DNA of 53,084 bases from Deltaproteobacteria bacterium (GTDB lineage: Bacteria > Desulfobacterota > Desulfobacteria > Desulfobacterales > Desulfosalsimonadaceae): NCBI GenBank assembly GCA_013151835.1, contig JAADHK010000132.1, positions 1-53,084 on the forward strand. The letters are read 5' to 3'. Positions within the stretch are counted from its first letter, which is position 1. The number at the start of each line of letters is the position of its first letter. The translations under genes were made by a program, and so were the position numbers. Positions 40,459 through 48,170 of the stretch are shown here, one piece after another. The notes under the pieces were generated by a model that saw only the letters and a list, made by a program, of their open reading frames with translations, made no database searches and had not been told where the DNA came from.

Positions 40459-41565
40459 TTATCCCCCGGCCGCTTCAAGCTCGCCGGCTTCAAACGAATC
40501 GACGATGTTAAGCAGGGGATGATCCGGCAGATCGACTATCCGCTCGGTGTGGAGCGCCTTCCTGCGTGAATCATAAAGTATCGTAAGCTTCGGCCGCAAA
40601 GGATGATCCGGATGAGTGCCGATGACTCTTCCGATGGCGCCTGAATTCAATTTTATATAGCTGTAGAGCGGGAAAATGGAAAAAATGTTAACAAGGGCCT
40701 TTAAATAGCGACGGGCGAATTTTTCCTTTCCGGTCTTTATTATCTCCTTTATGGCCGAAAAATGCAGGAAGCGCTCGCGCTGAGGCCGTGAATGAATCAT
40801 TGCCTCATATACATCAACCAGCCCTATGATCCGGGCGTATTCATTGATCTCGTCATCCCGCAGGCCGTGCGGGTAACCCGAGCCGTCTATCCGTTCGTAT
40901 ACCTGCAATGCCGTTTCGTAAAGCATGCGGTATGTGCCGCCGAATCGCTTGAGTATCTCGTGGCCGTAAACCGGGCGCTGCCGCAGGATTCCCATTTCCT
41001 TTTTGGTGAGCCCGCCTTTTTTATAAATAATATCATCGGCTATCCTTGCGGTGCCGACATCATGCAAAAGAGCGGCCAGGCCCAGTTCCTTCATGCGATT
41101 TTTGTCAAATCCAAGATTTTCGGCAAGCCGTATGGAAAATATGGCCACGTTCACCGCATGGCTGCTCAAATAACGTTCCCGGTAATCCTTGTGAAGCGCA
41201 AGGACATACAGGGTATCCTGATCCGGGCCGATTTCCACGATCCTGTCGATTATGGCCTCGCCTTTTTCAAGGGAAAATTCCTCACCGGCTCCGACCAGGT
41301 CATAGACATGATCAAGATAATCCAGCGCCTCCCCGTAAAGCGACTTAAACTCCTCCACGTCCGTGTTATCCTCGGCCGGCAGACCGGAGCCATCATCGCT
41401 GGAAACCGATGCGGCATCAGTGCCCAGGCTCCGGGATAAACCATTCCACCCGGAAGAGGCGGGGTCGTCCACCCCTCCTTTATTTTCATTTACAAGCCGG
41501 GTAAAGCTGACCCCCTCCTTGTTTGTCCGGGATTCATCCCGGCCTTCCCCTTTTATGTCTGGCAT
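40459..41565 (-). CDS. HD-GYP domain c-di-GMP phosphodiesterase-like protein
   Basis: 368 residues. The C-terminal half is the HD-GYP domain: YLSSHAVNVAIFSIRLAENL, LGLAALLHDVGTARIADDII with the HD pair, QRPVYGHEILKRFGG and ERIDGSGYPHGLRDDEINEY with the GYP triad, ending in LVDVYEAMIHSRPQRE. HD-GYP enzymes hydrolyse c-di-GMP. The N-terminal 90 residues are acidic and without a domain I can name. No receiver domain is present. Its place between WecA-like and ATPase genes suggests it tunes local c-di-GMP control of glycan production. Confidence 0.88.
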   Translation of the reverse strand: MPDIKGEGRDESRTNKEGVSFTRLVNENKGGVDDPASSGWNGLSRSLGTDAASVSSDDGSGLPAEDNTDVEEFKSLYGEALDYLDHVYDLVGAGEEFSLEKGEAIIDRIVEIGPDQDTLYVLALHKDYRERYLSSHAVNVAIFSIRLAENLGFDKNRMKELGLAALLHDVGTARIADDIIYKKGGLTKKEMGILRQRPVYGHEILKRFGGTYRMLYETALQVYERIDGSGYPHGLRDDEINEYARIIGLVDVYEAMIHSRPQRERFLHFSAIKEIIKTGKEKFARRYLKALVNIFSIFPLYSYIKLNSGAIGRVIGTHPDHPLRPKLTILYDSRRKALHTERIVDLPDHPLLNIVDSFEAGELEAAGG

Positions 41566-41693
41566 TTAATGTTCCTCTTTATTTCGCCCGGCCTGCTGAA
41601 TACAGACCGCTACATTGTGTAACTAACTATAAAAATAAAAAAGCTCAACAATTAAATCGCCCCCCCCGAAAAACCGCTCTTACGCATATAACA

Positions 41694-41715
41694 GGGCAGG
41701 CACAGGGGCCTGCCC
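41694..41715. repeat. Hairpin after the WecA-like gene
   Basis: GGGCAGGC (41694-41701) pairs perfectly with GCCTGCCC (41708-41715). It begins 3 bp past the stop of the glycosyltransferase gene on the minus strand, but no T-run follows, so it is a common extragenic repeat or a weak terminator. A run of eight C (41660-41667) lies beyond it. Confidence 0.55.
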
Positions 41716-41718
41716 CTA

Positions 41719-42939
41719 CTATCCTGTTTCTTGTCTCTTGTTTCTTGTCTCTTGTTTCCTGTCTCTTGTTTCCTGTTTCTTGTCTCTTGTTTCCTGTCTC
41801 CCGTATCGTTCAAGCACTGAAATCAAGCCCACCAGTATTACAGCCTGAAGCACCAGCAGGAGCGCGTCCCCAGGGGAGGCATTGCGCAGAACCAGGGCGG
41901 AAATCCCCATGCAGGCCGTCATCATGTAAATAAAAACAACGCTTTTCTTCTTGCTACCGATCACGTCGGCCAGCCTGTGATGGAGATGGTCCCGTCCCAC
42001 ATACTCGAGCCATTCCCGCACGGTGGCAACCTTGCCGGCGTAAATCCGGTCAACGGTAATATAGACCATATCGAAAACAAGAACCCAGAAAATCAGAAGG
42101 GGCGATACCAGGGCCACCACCGCGTTATGCTCGGCCCATTTCCCATATACCGCGATACATGCCAGCACGAATCCAATGACGGTGCTCCCGCCGTCCCCGA
42201 GAAAAATCGAAGCCCTGCCTCTTGCCTTGAGATTATGGGGAAGAAATCCCAGGCAGCTCCCCATAACGGCAACCGAGATCCATCCCAGAAAAGGCTGATC
42301 GGTCTGAAGGGCGATGACCCCGAGGAAAAAGGCGATCATGGCGCCGAGGCCGGCAGCCAAACCGTCCATGCCATCGAAAAAATTCATGGCATTGGTGATC
42401 CCTATGATCCAGGTCATTGTCAGAACCCAATTGCCCATAATGGAAAATATGCCGTAACAATCGGGCAAAACCCGAAGCACGATTCCGCCGCTCATGACGA
42501 AAACAGCGGCAAGAAATTGTGCGGCCATTTTATACCTTACCCGGACCTCGCGGATGTCATCCGCCGCGCCCACGATAAAGAGAATGGCCGAGCCTGCCAG
42601 AATCCGGCTTATACCCGGCGCCCAGATCCCGTTTAAAGCCACGGCCCCGATCAGAGCTAAAAACACGGCCCCGCCGCCCAGAAGCGGCGTCGCCTCTGAA
42701 TGCGCCTTCCGGGCGTCGGGCATGTCCATGATATTAAATTTCCGGGCAATGGCGGCAAAAACAGGAGTTAAACAAAAAGCGACAGAAAAGGAAAAAACCA
42801 GCATGAAAAGCCATCTCAGACCGGCTTCGGTAAACTCGCACCTGACCTTCGGCGCCAGGAGCAGGCACAAAAAAACAAAAACCGTCACTTGAAGGAAAAG
42901 CCAGCGGCCGTACCCGGCATTCTTTTTCGTCGGATTCAT
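41719..42939 (-). CDS. Undecaprenyl-phosphate sugar-1-phosphate transferase (WecA/MraY family)
   Basis: 406 residues, about 11 membrane spans. It is expected to transfer GlcNAc-1-P or a related sugar-1-P to undecaprenyl phosphate and so start glycan assembly. Motifs: ALNGIWAPGISRIL, VGAADDIREVRVRYKMAAQF (DD magnesium site), GITNAMNFFDGMDGLAAGLG, GDGGSTVIGF and the cytosolic His box EYVGRDHLHHRLADVIGSKK. The last 25 residues are encoded by a heptanucleotide repeat and are highly charged. Its start overlaps the aminotransferase stop by 4 bp. Confidence 0.92.
   Translation of the reverse strand: MNPTKKNAGYGRWLFLQVTVFVFLCLLLAPKVRCEFTEAGLRWLFMLVFSFSVAFCLTPVFAAIARKFNIMDMPDARKAHSEATPLLGGGAVFLALIGAVALNGIWAPGISRILAGSAILFIVGAADDIREVRVRYKMAAQFLAAVFVMSGGIVLRVLPDCYGIFSIMGNWVLTMTWIIGITNAMNFFDGMDGLAAGLGAMIAFFLGVIALQTDQPFLGWISVAVMGSCLGFLPHNLKARGRASIFLGDGGSTVIGFVLACIAVYGKWAEHNAVVALVSPLLIFWVLVFDMVYITVDRIYAGKVATVREWLEYVGRDHLHHRLADVIGSKKKSVVFIYMMTACMGISALVLRNASPGDALLLVLQAVILVGLISVLERYGRQETRDKKQETRDRKQETRNKRQETG
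41724..41802 (-). repeat. Heptanucleotide tandem repeat in the 3' end of the WecA-like gene
   Basis: About eleven units of YTGTYTC on the plus strand (TTGTCTC, TTGTTTC, CTGTCTC and so on). On the minus strand, three units encode seven residues, giving the tail QETRDKK-QETRDRK-QETRNKR-QETG. Because 7 is not a multiple of 3, gain or loss of a unit would shift the frame of the tail. Confidence 0.93.
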
Positions 42940-44015
42940 GCCGCCTCCCTGGAGGTTTTTCTCACCGCATCGATTACCCTGTCAACCTCCCGGTCCGTCA
43001 TGGCCGGGTAAACTGGTATGGAGACAAGCCGGTTCCACGCGCTTTCGCTATTCCCATAACCGGAAATTCCAAGCATCCTGTGAATGGGCGCAAATACGGG
43101 CTTCGCACATGCAATGCCGTAATCCGCCATCTTTTTGATCCATGATTCCACGCTATGATCTTTTCTCAATCCTATCACATACCTGAACCATATCCGGCCG
43201 GGAGCTTGGAAAGGAAGTTCCACATCCAGGCCGGCAAAGGCCGCTGTGTACCGTTCGGCAATCTCTTTTCTCCGGTTGATAAATTCTCCGAGACGATTAA
43301 ATTGCGTTTGCGCGATGGCTGCCTGAATATCGGTCATCTTGTAATTCCAGCGCGTCGTGTCGTCTGCATGATTGTCGTAATCCCTCAGGTCACGAGCCCT
43401 GTCCGCCGCCTTTCCGGACGAAAAGAGCGCCAGCCCCCCTTCCCCGCAGGTGATCACCTTGGTTGCATAAAAGGAAAAAACCGATGCATGGCCGATTCCG
43501 CCCAGGGGCCGGCCATCGATAGTTGCCCCGACCGACTGGGCGCAGTCTTCAATAACCGGCACCTTCCTCTGCATGCCAATGGACATCAGTGCGTTCATGT
43601 CTGCGGGCATGCCGAAAAGATGAACCGCGATTATGGCTTTTGTCTTCTCCGTTATCCGGCGGGTAACATCTTTTGGGTCCATGTTCAGGGTTTTCGGGTC
43701 AATATCCGCCGGCACCGGCCGCGCACCTGCATGACGCACGGCGTTTAAAAGCGCGGTACAGACAAAATCGGAAATGATAACCTCGTCACCTTTGCCTGTC
43801 CCCATGGCGGCAAGCGTAAGGTGAAGGGCCGCCGTGCCGGAATTTACGGCAACCGCGCCAGCCGGACGGCCGCAAAACCGGGCAAAAGAATTCTCAAGGG
43901 CGGCAACGCGCTTAGCCTGGGCTATTTGGCCCGAGCGTATCACCACGGCAGCGGCGGCGGCCTCTTCTTCTCCGAGGCAAGGTTTTGAATGGGGAATATG
44001 CGGGGCCGTATTCAT
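42936..44015 (-). CDS. DegT/DnrJ/EryC1/StrS family aminotransferase
   Basis: 359 residues. A PLP enzyme that aminates keto-sugars for glycan synthesis. IPHSKPCLGEEEAAAAAVVI at the start, SGTAALHLTLAAMG, VIEDCAQSVGATIDGRPLGG and ASVFSFYATKVITCGEGGLA, which holds the PLP-binding Lys, are the family signatures. Further on, DDTTRWNYKMTDIQAAIAQ is also conserved. It has an ATG at 44015, a sigma-54-like promoter at 44084-44099, and 4-bp coupling to the initiating transferase gene. Confidence 0.92.
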   Translation of the reverse strand: MNTAPHIPHSKPCLGEEEAAAAAVVIRSGQIAQAKRVAALENSFARFCGRPAGAVAVNSGTAALHLTLAAMGTGKGDEVIISDFVCTALLNAVRHAGARPVPADIDPKTLNMDPKDVTRRITEKTKAIIAVHLFGMPADMNALMSIGMQRKVPVIEDCAQSVGATIDGRPLGGIGHASVFSFYATKVITCGEGGLALFSSGKAADRARDLRDYDNHADDTTRWNYKMTDIQAAIAQTQFNRLGEFINRRKEIAERYTAAFAGLDVELPFQAPGRIWFRYVIGLRKDHSVESWIKKMADYGIACAKPVFAPIHRMLGISGYGNSESAWNRLVSIPVYPAMTDREVDRVIDAVRKTSREAA

Positions 44016-44083
44016 ATGGATTGGTAAGTCCGTTTAAATTTGTCAGATCGATAATGGCTTTTACCACAACACGCCAATACATT

Positions 44084-44099
44084 TGCAAAAACCATGCCA
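44084..44099 (-). promoter_or_regulatory. Candidate sigma-54 (-24/-12) promoter
   Basis: On the minus strand TGGCATG-GTTT-TTGCA matches TGGCACG-N4-TTGCW in all but one base, with the required spacing of GG and GC. It lies about 70 bp upstream of the aminotransferase start. Sigma-54 promoters regulated by PrsR-like activators are known in exosortase/PEP-CTERM glycan loci. Confidence 0.65.
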
Positions 44100-44141
44100 C
44101 ATGCCAAAAGCAGAAGAATCCCGTCTCAATCTTACCAAAAA

Positions 44142-44155
44142 TGTCTCATGAGACA
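44142..44155. promoter_or_regulatory. TGTCTCATGAGACA palindrome, candidate activator site
   Basis: A 14-bp perfect palindrome 43 bp upstream of the sigma-54-like promoter, in A-rich surroundings. The spacing suits a bound enhancer-binding protein, though enhancers usually stand 80-150 bp away. The PIG-L gene ends 15 bp further on. Confidence 0.45.
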
Positions 44156-44169
44156 AAAATGCATTATGT

Positions 44170-44799
44170 TTAAATGCCCGTATCCAAGAATAGACGCCAG
44201 GCAAAAAAGGCCTCGGCATACCGGACCCGCCCCTGTACCCCCCTGAAATTGGCGGTGGAATGGGCCATCTCGATGATTGAAACATCTTCTATATTGGTTC
44301 TCGCGACCTGCGACTTATGGGCCAGGAGCGCCTTGACCTTTGTGGTGAGGGTCGGGACGATGTCGACATAGACCTGAGGCGCGAACCTTTCGGTGGTGGG
44401 TCCCTCGTAAAACAGGACGTTTCGGATATAGCGCGTGGCTGAAATGGTCATCTGGGCAAGGTGGCGGTGATCCTGGTGGGTATCTTCGGGAAAATGGCAA
44501 AAAATCATGTCGGGTGATACTTTTTCTATCACCTTCTCTATATCCGAGATGACCCGGCTCGATATCACTATTTTCGTGTCGGAAAGCCCCCCCCAGTATA
44601 TATCCTTTATCCCTATGATACGGGCCGCCTCCTCCTGTTCCACAGCCCTCGTCCCGGGCTTGCCGCCCATGTCCCCTTTTGTCATCACCAGGATAAATAT
44701 TTCATGCCCCTGTTCGGCGTAGCTCACCAGCGTTGCTCCGCAACCGAACTCGATGTCGTCCGGATGGGAACCGATTGCCAGTATCCTTTTTTTTGCCAT
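44170..44799 (-). CDS. PIG-L family deacetylase
   Basis: 209 residues. The zinc site AIGSHPDDIEFGCGATLVSY at about 9-28 and FPEDTHQDHRHLAQMTISA near 105 are the PHPDD and H-x-D-H motifs of LmbE/PIG-L enzymes. They remove an acetyl group from GlcNAc-containing compounds. Within this locus it probably deacetylates a glycan precursor or lipid-linked sugar. Start ATG (MAKKRILAIGSHPDD) at 44799 has AGGAGG a few bases upstream. Confidence 0.93.
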   Translation of the reverse strand: MAKKRILAIGSHPDDIEFGCGATLVSYAEQGHEIFILVMTKGDMGGKPGTRAVEQEEAARIIGIKDIYWGGLSDTKIVISSRVISDIEKVIEKVSPDMIFCHFPEDTHQDHRHLAQMTISATRYIRNVLFYEGPTTERFAPQVYVDIVPTLTTKVKALLAHKSQVARTNIEDVSIIEMAHSTANFRGVQGRVRYAEAFFAWRLFLDTGI

Positions 44800-44819
44800 T
44801 ATACTCCTCCTGCGGCAGA

Positions 44820-45506
44820 TCAGTTACGGGTCGACCGTATTATATCCATGCTGTGATCTCCGCAATTCATAAGAAGATCCACGATTGAAAGATGCGAGAT
44901 AAACTGCCCGAAACGCTGGGGATATTCCGGGTGATCAAAGGACTGGAAAATCACCTTGATACCCGCCTCGCAAAACCGCTCGGTTTCCATGTATGCGGCG
45001 CCACCCGCACCGGCAAGATAGGTATTCGCCGACAGCCTTTTGCATATCCCTATGAGCCGCTCAGTGGGATCATCCGCATCCGCTGTCTGAGAAGCGGTAA
45101 CGGTCCTGATGTGTGAAAGCCCCAGGATTTCCCGCAATCCCTCGGTTACGGCCATATTTAATTCGCAGATCCCTTCCCAGGGCCGCAGGAGCATGTCGCG
45201 GAAAAACCCGATGTACCGGTCAAAATACGGGGCTTTCGCATAGTTTGCAACAAGTGCGTTTATATGCTTTTTCCCCCAGTTCGTCCTTTGGTCAATGCCA
45301 ACTTCCAATATCTTCTCGCCAAACCCGTATGTCACCGGCACGGTGAGCCACTGGGGCCCCGCCGGCGTCTTTATCCGGTTCCGGTTCTGCCACTCGTTCT
45401 TCTTGTACTGAACATTATCCAGATAGCAGAATACATCGGCCACATCCATCTTGTCGAAATACCCGAGCCACGGGAGGTACTGGGGCTGGTGTACGGCTAA
45501 AATCAA
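44820..45506 (-). CDS. WbqC family protein
   Basis: 228 residues. Characteristic start ILAVHQPQYLPWLGYFDKMD and LDNVQYKKNEWQNRNRIKTP, then QRTNWGKKHINALVANYAKA. WbqC-like proteins occur in O-antigen and exopolysaccharide clusters; the precise activity is not established, though a role in forming or attaching an amino-sugar or amide is often assumed. The start codon is the TTG at 45506 (TTTTTGATTTTAGCC), with AAAGGAGC upstream. Gap to PIG-L is 20 bp. Confidence 0.9.
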   Translation of the reverse strand: MILAVHQPQYLPWLGYFDKMDVADVFCYLDNVQYKKNEWQNRNRIKTPAGPQWLTVPVTYGFGEKILEVGIDQRTNWGKKHINALVANYAKAPYFDRYIGFFRDMLLRPWEGICELNMAVTEGLREILGLSHIRTVTASQTADADDPTERLIGICKRLSANTYLAGAGGAAYMETERFCEAGIKVIFQSFDHPEYPQRFGQFISHLSIVDLLMNCGDHSMDIIRSTRN

Positions 45507-45553
45507 AAACTGTGCTCCTTTGATGATATTTACGGCCTATCAAGCTTCAAGGG

Positions 45554-45667
45554 CTCGTAAAAAGCTCCATATGCAAGGCGCACGAGCCGGGAAATGGCGA
45601 AGGCGTACTTTTTGTACGTTGAGGCCTTTCACGGCTCGCGCAACGCCGCAGATGGACTTTTTCCGAG
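45554..45667. repeat. 114-bp foldback repeat that overlaps the end of the PHP gene
   Basis: CTCGTAAAAAGCTCCATATG at one end mirrors CATCTGCGG...CTTTTT...CGAG at the other. The arms pair imperfectly over about 36 bases (CACGAGCCG / CGGCTCGCG inside), with TACTTTTTGTACG as an inner hairpin. It covers the last codons of the PHP gene. The same type of GTACTTTTTGTACG-bearing repeat is a familiar dispersed element in Desulfobacterota genomes. Confidence 0.85.
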
Positions 45668-47119
45668 TCCGTTAAGTTTAACAAAAACAGGGTTTGAAAG
45701 CAAGCGTCCTAATGCCGGACTTTCGGCATCCAGGCGGCAAAATGCAAGGGGTTGCCCGGTAGTTTTCGGAAACAGCGTGGAAAAGACCACGGGAGTCTCA
45801 TCGCTTATCTCCCGGACTACCCGGCCGTCACACACAAGGCGCAGCCGAATTGGATATCGCCCGTTATCCGAAGCCGAAATCCGTCCGGAAATTACCGATC
45901 CGCCAACGGCGGTCAGGATCTGGCCCATGACTGCGGTCCTGCCGCTTTTTTCATCCGCAAGCCCGAACCGGTCAAGAACCATGCACGCGCCTTTTTTTTT
46001 GAACAGGGCGTAACACCTGCCCCGGGCAAGGGAATCAAGGATTTGGCGCGCACTCTTTTCATGGACCAGACAAACGGTCTGATAGGTATCCAGTTTCTCG
46101 CCGCCATATTCCATATGAAAATCCGCGCCTGCGATTCCCACGGGCGGTCTTTTACGCTCCCCTCTGCAAAACGCCGCAAGCAATTGATCCCATCCGGCCC
46201 CGGGCGTGGTAAAAGTAATTTCATCGCCGTAAATCGCGGAAAAGCCTGTATAGTTATCCGAATCAAACAGCGCATCCGTGTAAGGAGGGGTTTCAAGGCG
46301 GATCGGGCCGAAACTGCGGCCTTTGGGTGAATAATTAGACTCCGGATGCGCCCAGAATACAAGCCCGCCATGTTGGTTTGCATAATCGATCTCCTCCTGA
46401 AAGGGCGCAATCCCACGGTCTCCGTGATACGCGTCATATAATGAACTTTTAAACGGCAGATTATCGATCATTAACAAAAAAGAAAAAACGGCCAGAACCA
46501 TCCCGAACCTCCCGGCATGGCCCGGGTAGCGCGACAAAAGGAGAAACCCGGCAAATGCCGCAGCAAATGCGAGAAAACCGGGCAGAAGCTCCATGGTATA
46601 CCGGAGCGAAGGGCCGTTGTTCATGATGGGAAGGCCCCTGTAATCTCCCGGGCTGTCCATGCCCAAGATCAAAAGCTCTTTTCTGAAATCGTGCGCGGTA
46701 AGCTTCCCGGGAAGCGGGATGCCGGTCCAATAGTAGAAGGGCGAGGACTGGACACCGGGGATGACAAGCACGTTTTTCTGCCTGGCGTTGACCGTAAAAA
46801 TTGCATCAAGATATTTACCGGCCCCGGCCGAAAGCACGGACGGGCGGCTCTCCCATGCCTTGACAATGTTTCTGAACGGAAACAGGCCGTATTCCATTTC
46901 CACCCGGTCATGATCCGTCAGTACAAGGCATCCGATCCCTTCGGCCGCCGCTTTTTCAACCAGTTCGTCAATGGTGTAACTTCCGGAACTGAAGGTCGTG
47001 TGGATATGGATTACGGCCGGGACCTGGATAAAGTCCGCACTTAGCGCGGGCATGGACGGGCCGCAGACAGCCGCGATAATAAAAACAACCGCGATAACAG
47101 GGCCAACAGCATGCTTCAT
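45629..47119 (-). CDS. PHP-domain metal-dependent phosphoesterase, membrane-linked
   Basis: 496 residues. Signal or anchor helix (VGPVIAVVFIIAAVCGPSMP), then a PHP domain: VPAVIHIHTTFSSGSYTIDE with the metal His pair, IGCLVLTDHDRVEMEYG and, later, HGGLVFWAHPESNYSPKGRS and GIAGADFHM. Two or more membrane spans interrupt it (LLPGFLAFAAAFAGFLLLSR; FGMVLAVFSFLLMIDNLPF). The last 14 residues (NGLGKSPSAALREP) are encoded by the foldback repeat, so the native C-terminus has been replaced. Its ATG overlaps the 79-residue gene by 4 bp. Substrate unknown. Confidence 0.85.
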   Translation of the reverse strand: MKHAVGPVIAVVFIIAAVCGPSMPALSADFIQVPAVIHIHTTFSSGSYTIDELVEKAAAEGIGCLVLTDHDRVEMEYGLFPFRNIVKAWESRPSVLSAGAGKYLDAIFTVNARQKNVLVIPGVQSSPFYYWTGIPLPGKLTAHDFRKELLILGMDSPGDYRGLPIMNNGPSLRYTMELLPGFLAFAAAFAGFLLLSRYPGHAGRFGMVLAVFSFLLMIDNLPFKSSLYDAYHGDRGIAPFQEEIDYANQHGGLVFWAHPESNYSPKGRSFGPIRLETPPYTDALFDSDNYTGFSAIYGDEITFTTPGAGWDQLLAAFCRGERKRPPVGIAGADFHMEYGGEKLDTYQTVCLVHEKSARQILDSLARGRCYALFKKKGACMVLDRFGLADEKSGRTAVMGQILTAVGGSVISGRISASDNGRYPIRLRLVCDGRVVREISDETPVVFSTLFPKTTGQPLAFCRLDAESPALGRLLSNPVFVKLNGLGKSPSAALREP

Positions 47120-47355
47120 CTGGCTTCAGGTTCCGGCTTTTCGTGTTGAGCTTGAACATCAAGTGGTTGATGATAAGCCAGGGGGCAGGGGCTGTTCCCC
47201 GAATCAAAGTTCAGCGCCACATACTGGATCATCTCCTTGACTTCCTGCTTGACGCCAACGGCCGTGATGGAAAAAACCGCGACAAAGACAAGTCCCCAGG
47301 CCATGGCCATGGCAAGATGACGTTTAAATGTCGCAAAAAAAACCTGGTCGCTCAT
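47116..47355 (-). CDS. Small membrane protein, unknown function
   Basis: 79 residues: cytosolic start (MSDQVFFATFKRHLA), one membrane helix (MAMAWGLVFVAVFSITAVGV), then a periplasmic tail (VKEMIQYVALNFDSGN) with a polar, Pro-rich end. GGAGG is 6 bp before the ATG. It is coupled to the PHP gene by a 4-bp overlap, which is the chief reason to accept it. No family is recognised. Confidence 0.6.
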   Translation of the reverse strand: MSDQVFFATFKRHLAMAMAWGLVFVAVFSITAVGVKQEVKEMIQYVALNFDSGNSPCPLAYHQPLDVQAQHEKPEPEAR

Positions 47356-47384
47356 ATGTTCCTCCTTTTTAAATATGGTTTGTC

Positions 47385-47468
47385 GTCGGATTACGCGTAG
47401 CTTACCGACCTACGAAAGGCCTCTGCAATCCGGGAGGCGTAGGTCGGATTAGCGCAGCGTAATCCGAC
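47385..47468. repeat. REP pair (BIME-like), left of RAYT
   Basis: GTCGGATTACGCGTAGCTTA...CCTACGAAAGG, spacer CTCTGCAATCCGGGAGG, then CGTAGGTCGGATTAGCGCAG with TAATCCGAC at the end. Two hairpins in inverted orientation, nearly identical to the copy at 48082-48166. Confidence 0.92.
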
Positions 47469-47502
47469 ATTTTAACAAAATACAATCCCGCGAAAACAAA
47501 TA

Positions 47503-48042
47503 TTACTCGCTCCCGATATTATCCTTAAACTCAATCCCGCCTGCCCCCCAGTTTTCAGGGTAAAGCCCCTTTTTCACATACCGGCTGAAACTCGAACAGG
47601 CCCAGCCTCCCGGGCTATCAGCATATCCGTGTTTGACTGGATTATAATGTATATATTCAACATGATATCGAAAATCCTCATCATCACGCAACATATGTTC
47701 CCAAAAACGATGTTGCCAAACAGATTGCCTTCTTTTCATGGGATTGCCATCTTCCAGTGCTGATGGATGAATACCATAATAATCTTTTGTGAAAAATGTT
47801 TTAATCAATCGCCAGCGAACAGAAAAATCATGATCACCGGGCGGAAGCGACCAGATGCAATGGAGATGATCCGGAAGCACAACTGCGGCATCAATGGAAA
47901 AAGGCCATTTGTTCCTTACCCTGCGAAAAGCCTCGCGCAATGCTCCTATCGATTCATTGTCATTAAAAATTTTACGCCGTTTTCCGGTTACAACTGTGAA
48001 AAAATATCTGCCCCCGGGAACAAAGGCACGGCGGTATTGCAT
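47503..48042 (-). CDS. REP-associated tyrosine transposase (RAYT)
   Basis: 179 residues, the usual size. A Y1/HUH single-strand transposase: MQYRRAFVPGGRYFFTVVTG at the start, AAVVLPDHLHCIWSLPPGD with the HUH-type His pair, QHRFWEHMLRDDEDFRYHVE and the catalytic Tyr in YIHYNPVKHGYADSPGGW. RAYTs nick and move REP sequences. It is intact and sits alone between two REP pairs, so this is a complete REPtron inserted between the PHP/small-protein operon and the GT4 gene. Confidence 0.95.
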   Translation of the reverse strand: MQYRRAFVPGGRYFFTVVTGKRRKIFNDNESIGALREAFRRVRNKWPFSIDAAVVLPDHLHCIWSLPPGDHDFSVRWRLIKTFFTKDYYGIHPSALEDGNPMKRRQSVWQHRFWEHMLRDDEDFRYHVEYIHYNPVKHGYADSPGGWACSSFSRYVKKGLYPENWGAGGIEFKDNIGSE

Positions 48043-48081
48043 GGTATTTTTCCCTTTGACCGTGAAAGATTTTTTGATTAT

Positions 48082-48166
48082 GTCGGATTACGCTACGCTA
48101 ATCCGACCTACGAAAGGTCTCTGCAATCCGGGAGGAGTAGGTCGGATTAGCGTAGCGTAATCCGAC
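48082..48166. repeat. REP pair (BIME-like), right of RAYT
   Basis: GTCGGATTACGCTACGCTAA with TCCGACCTACGAAAGG, spacer TCTCTGCAATCCGGGAGG, then GTAGGTCGGATTAGCGTAGC ending TAATCCGAC. Each half has a 9-bp perfect stem (GTCGGATTA / TAATCCGAC). It ends only 4 bp before the stop of the GT4 gene. Confidence 0.93.
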
Positions 48167-48170
48167 AATT

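Noticed and set aside
41724-41802. CRISPR array
   Set aside because: The units are contiguous 7-mers without spacers, inside a coding sequence. No CRISPR array or cas gene was seen anywhere in the window.
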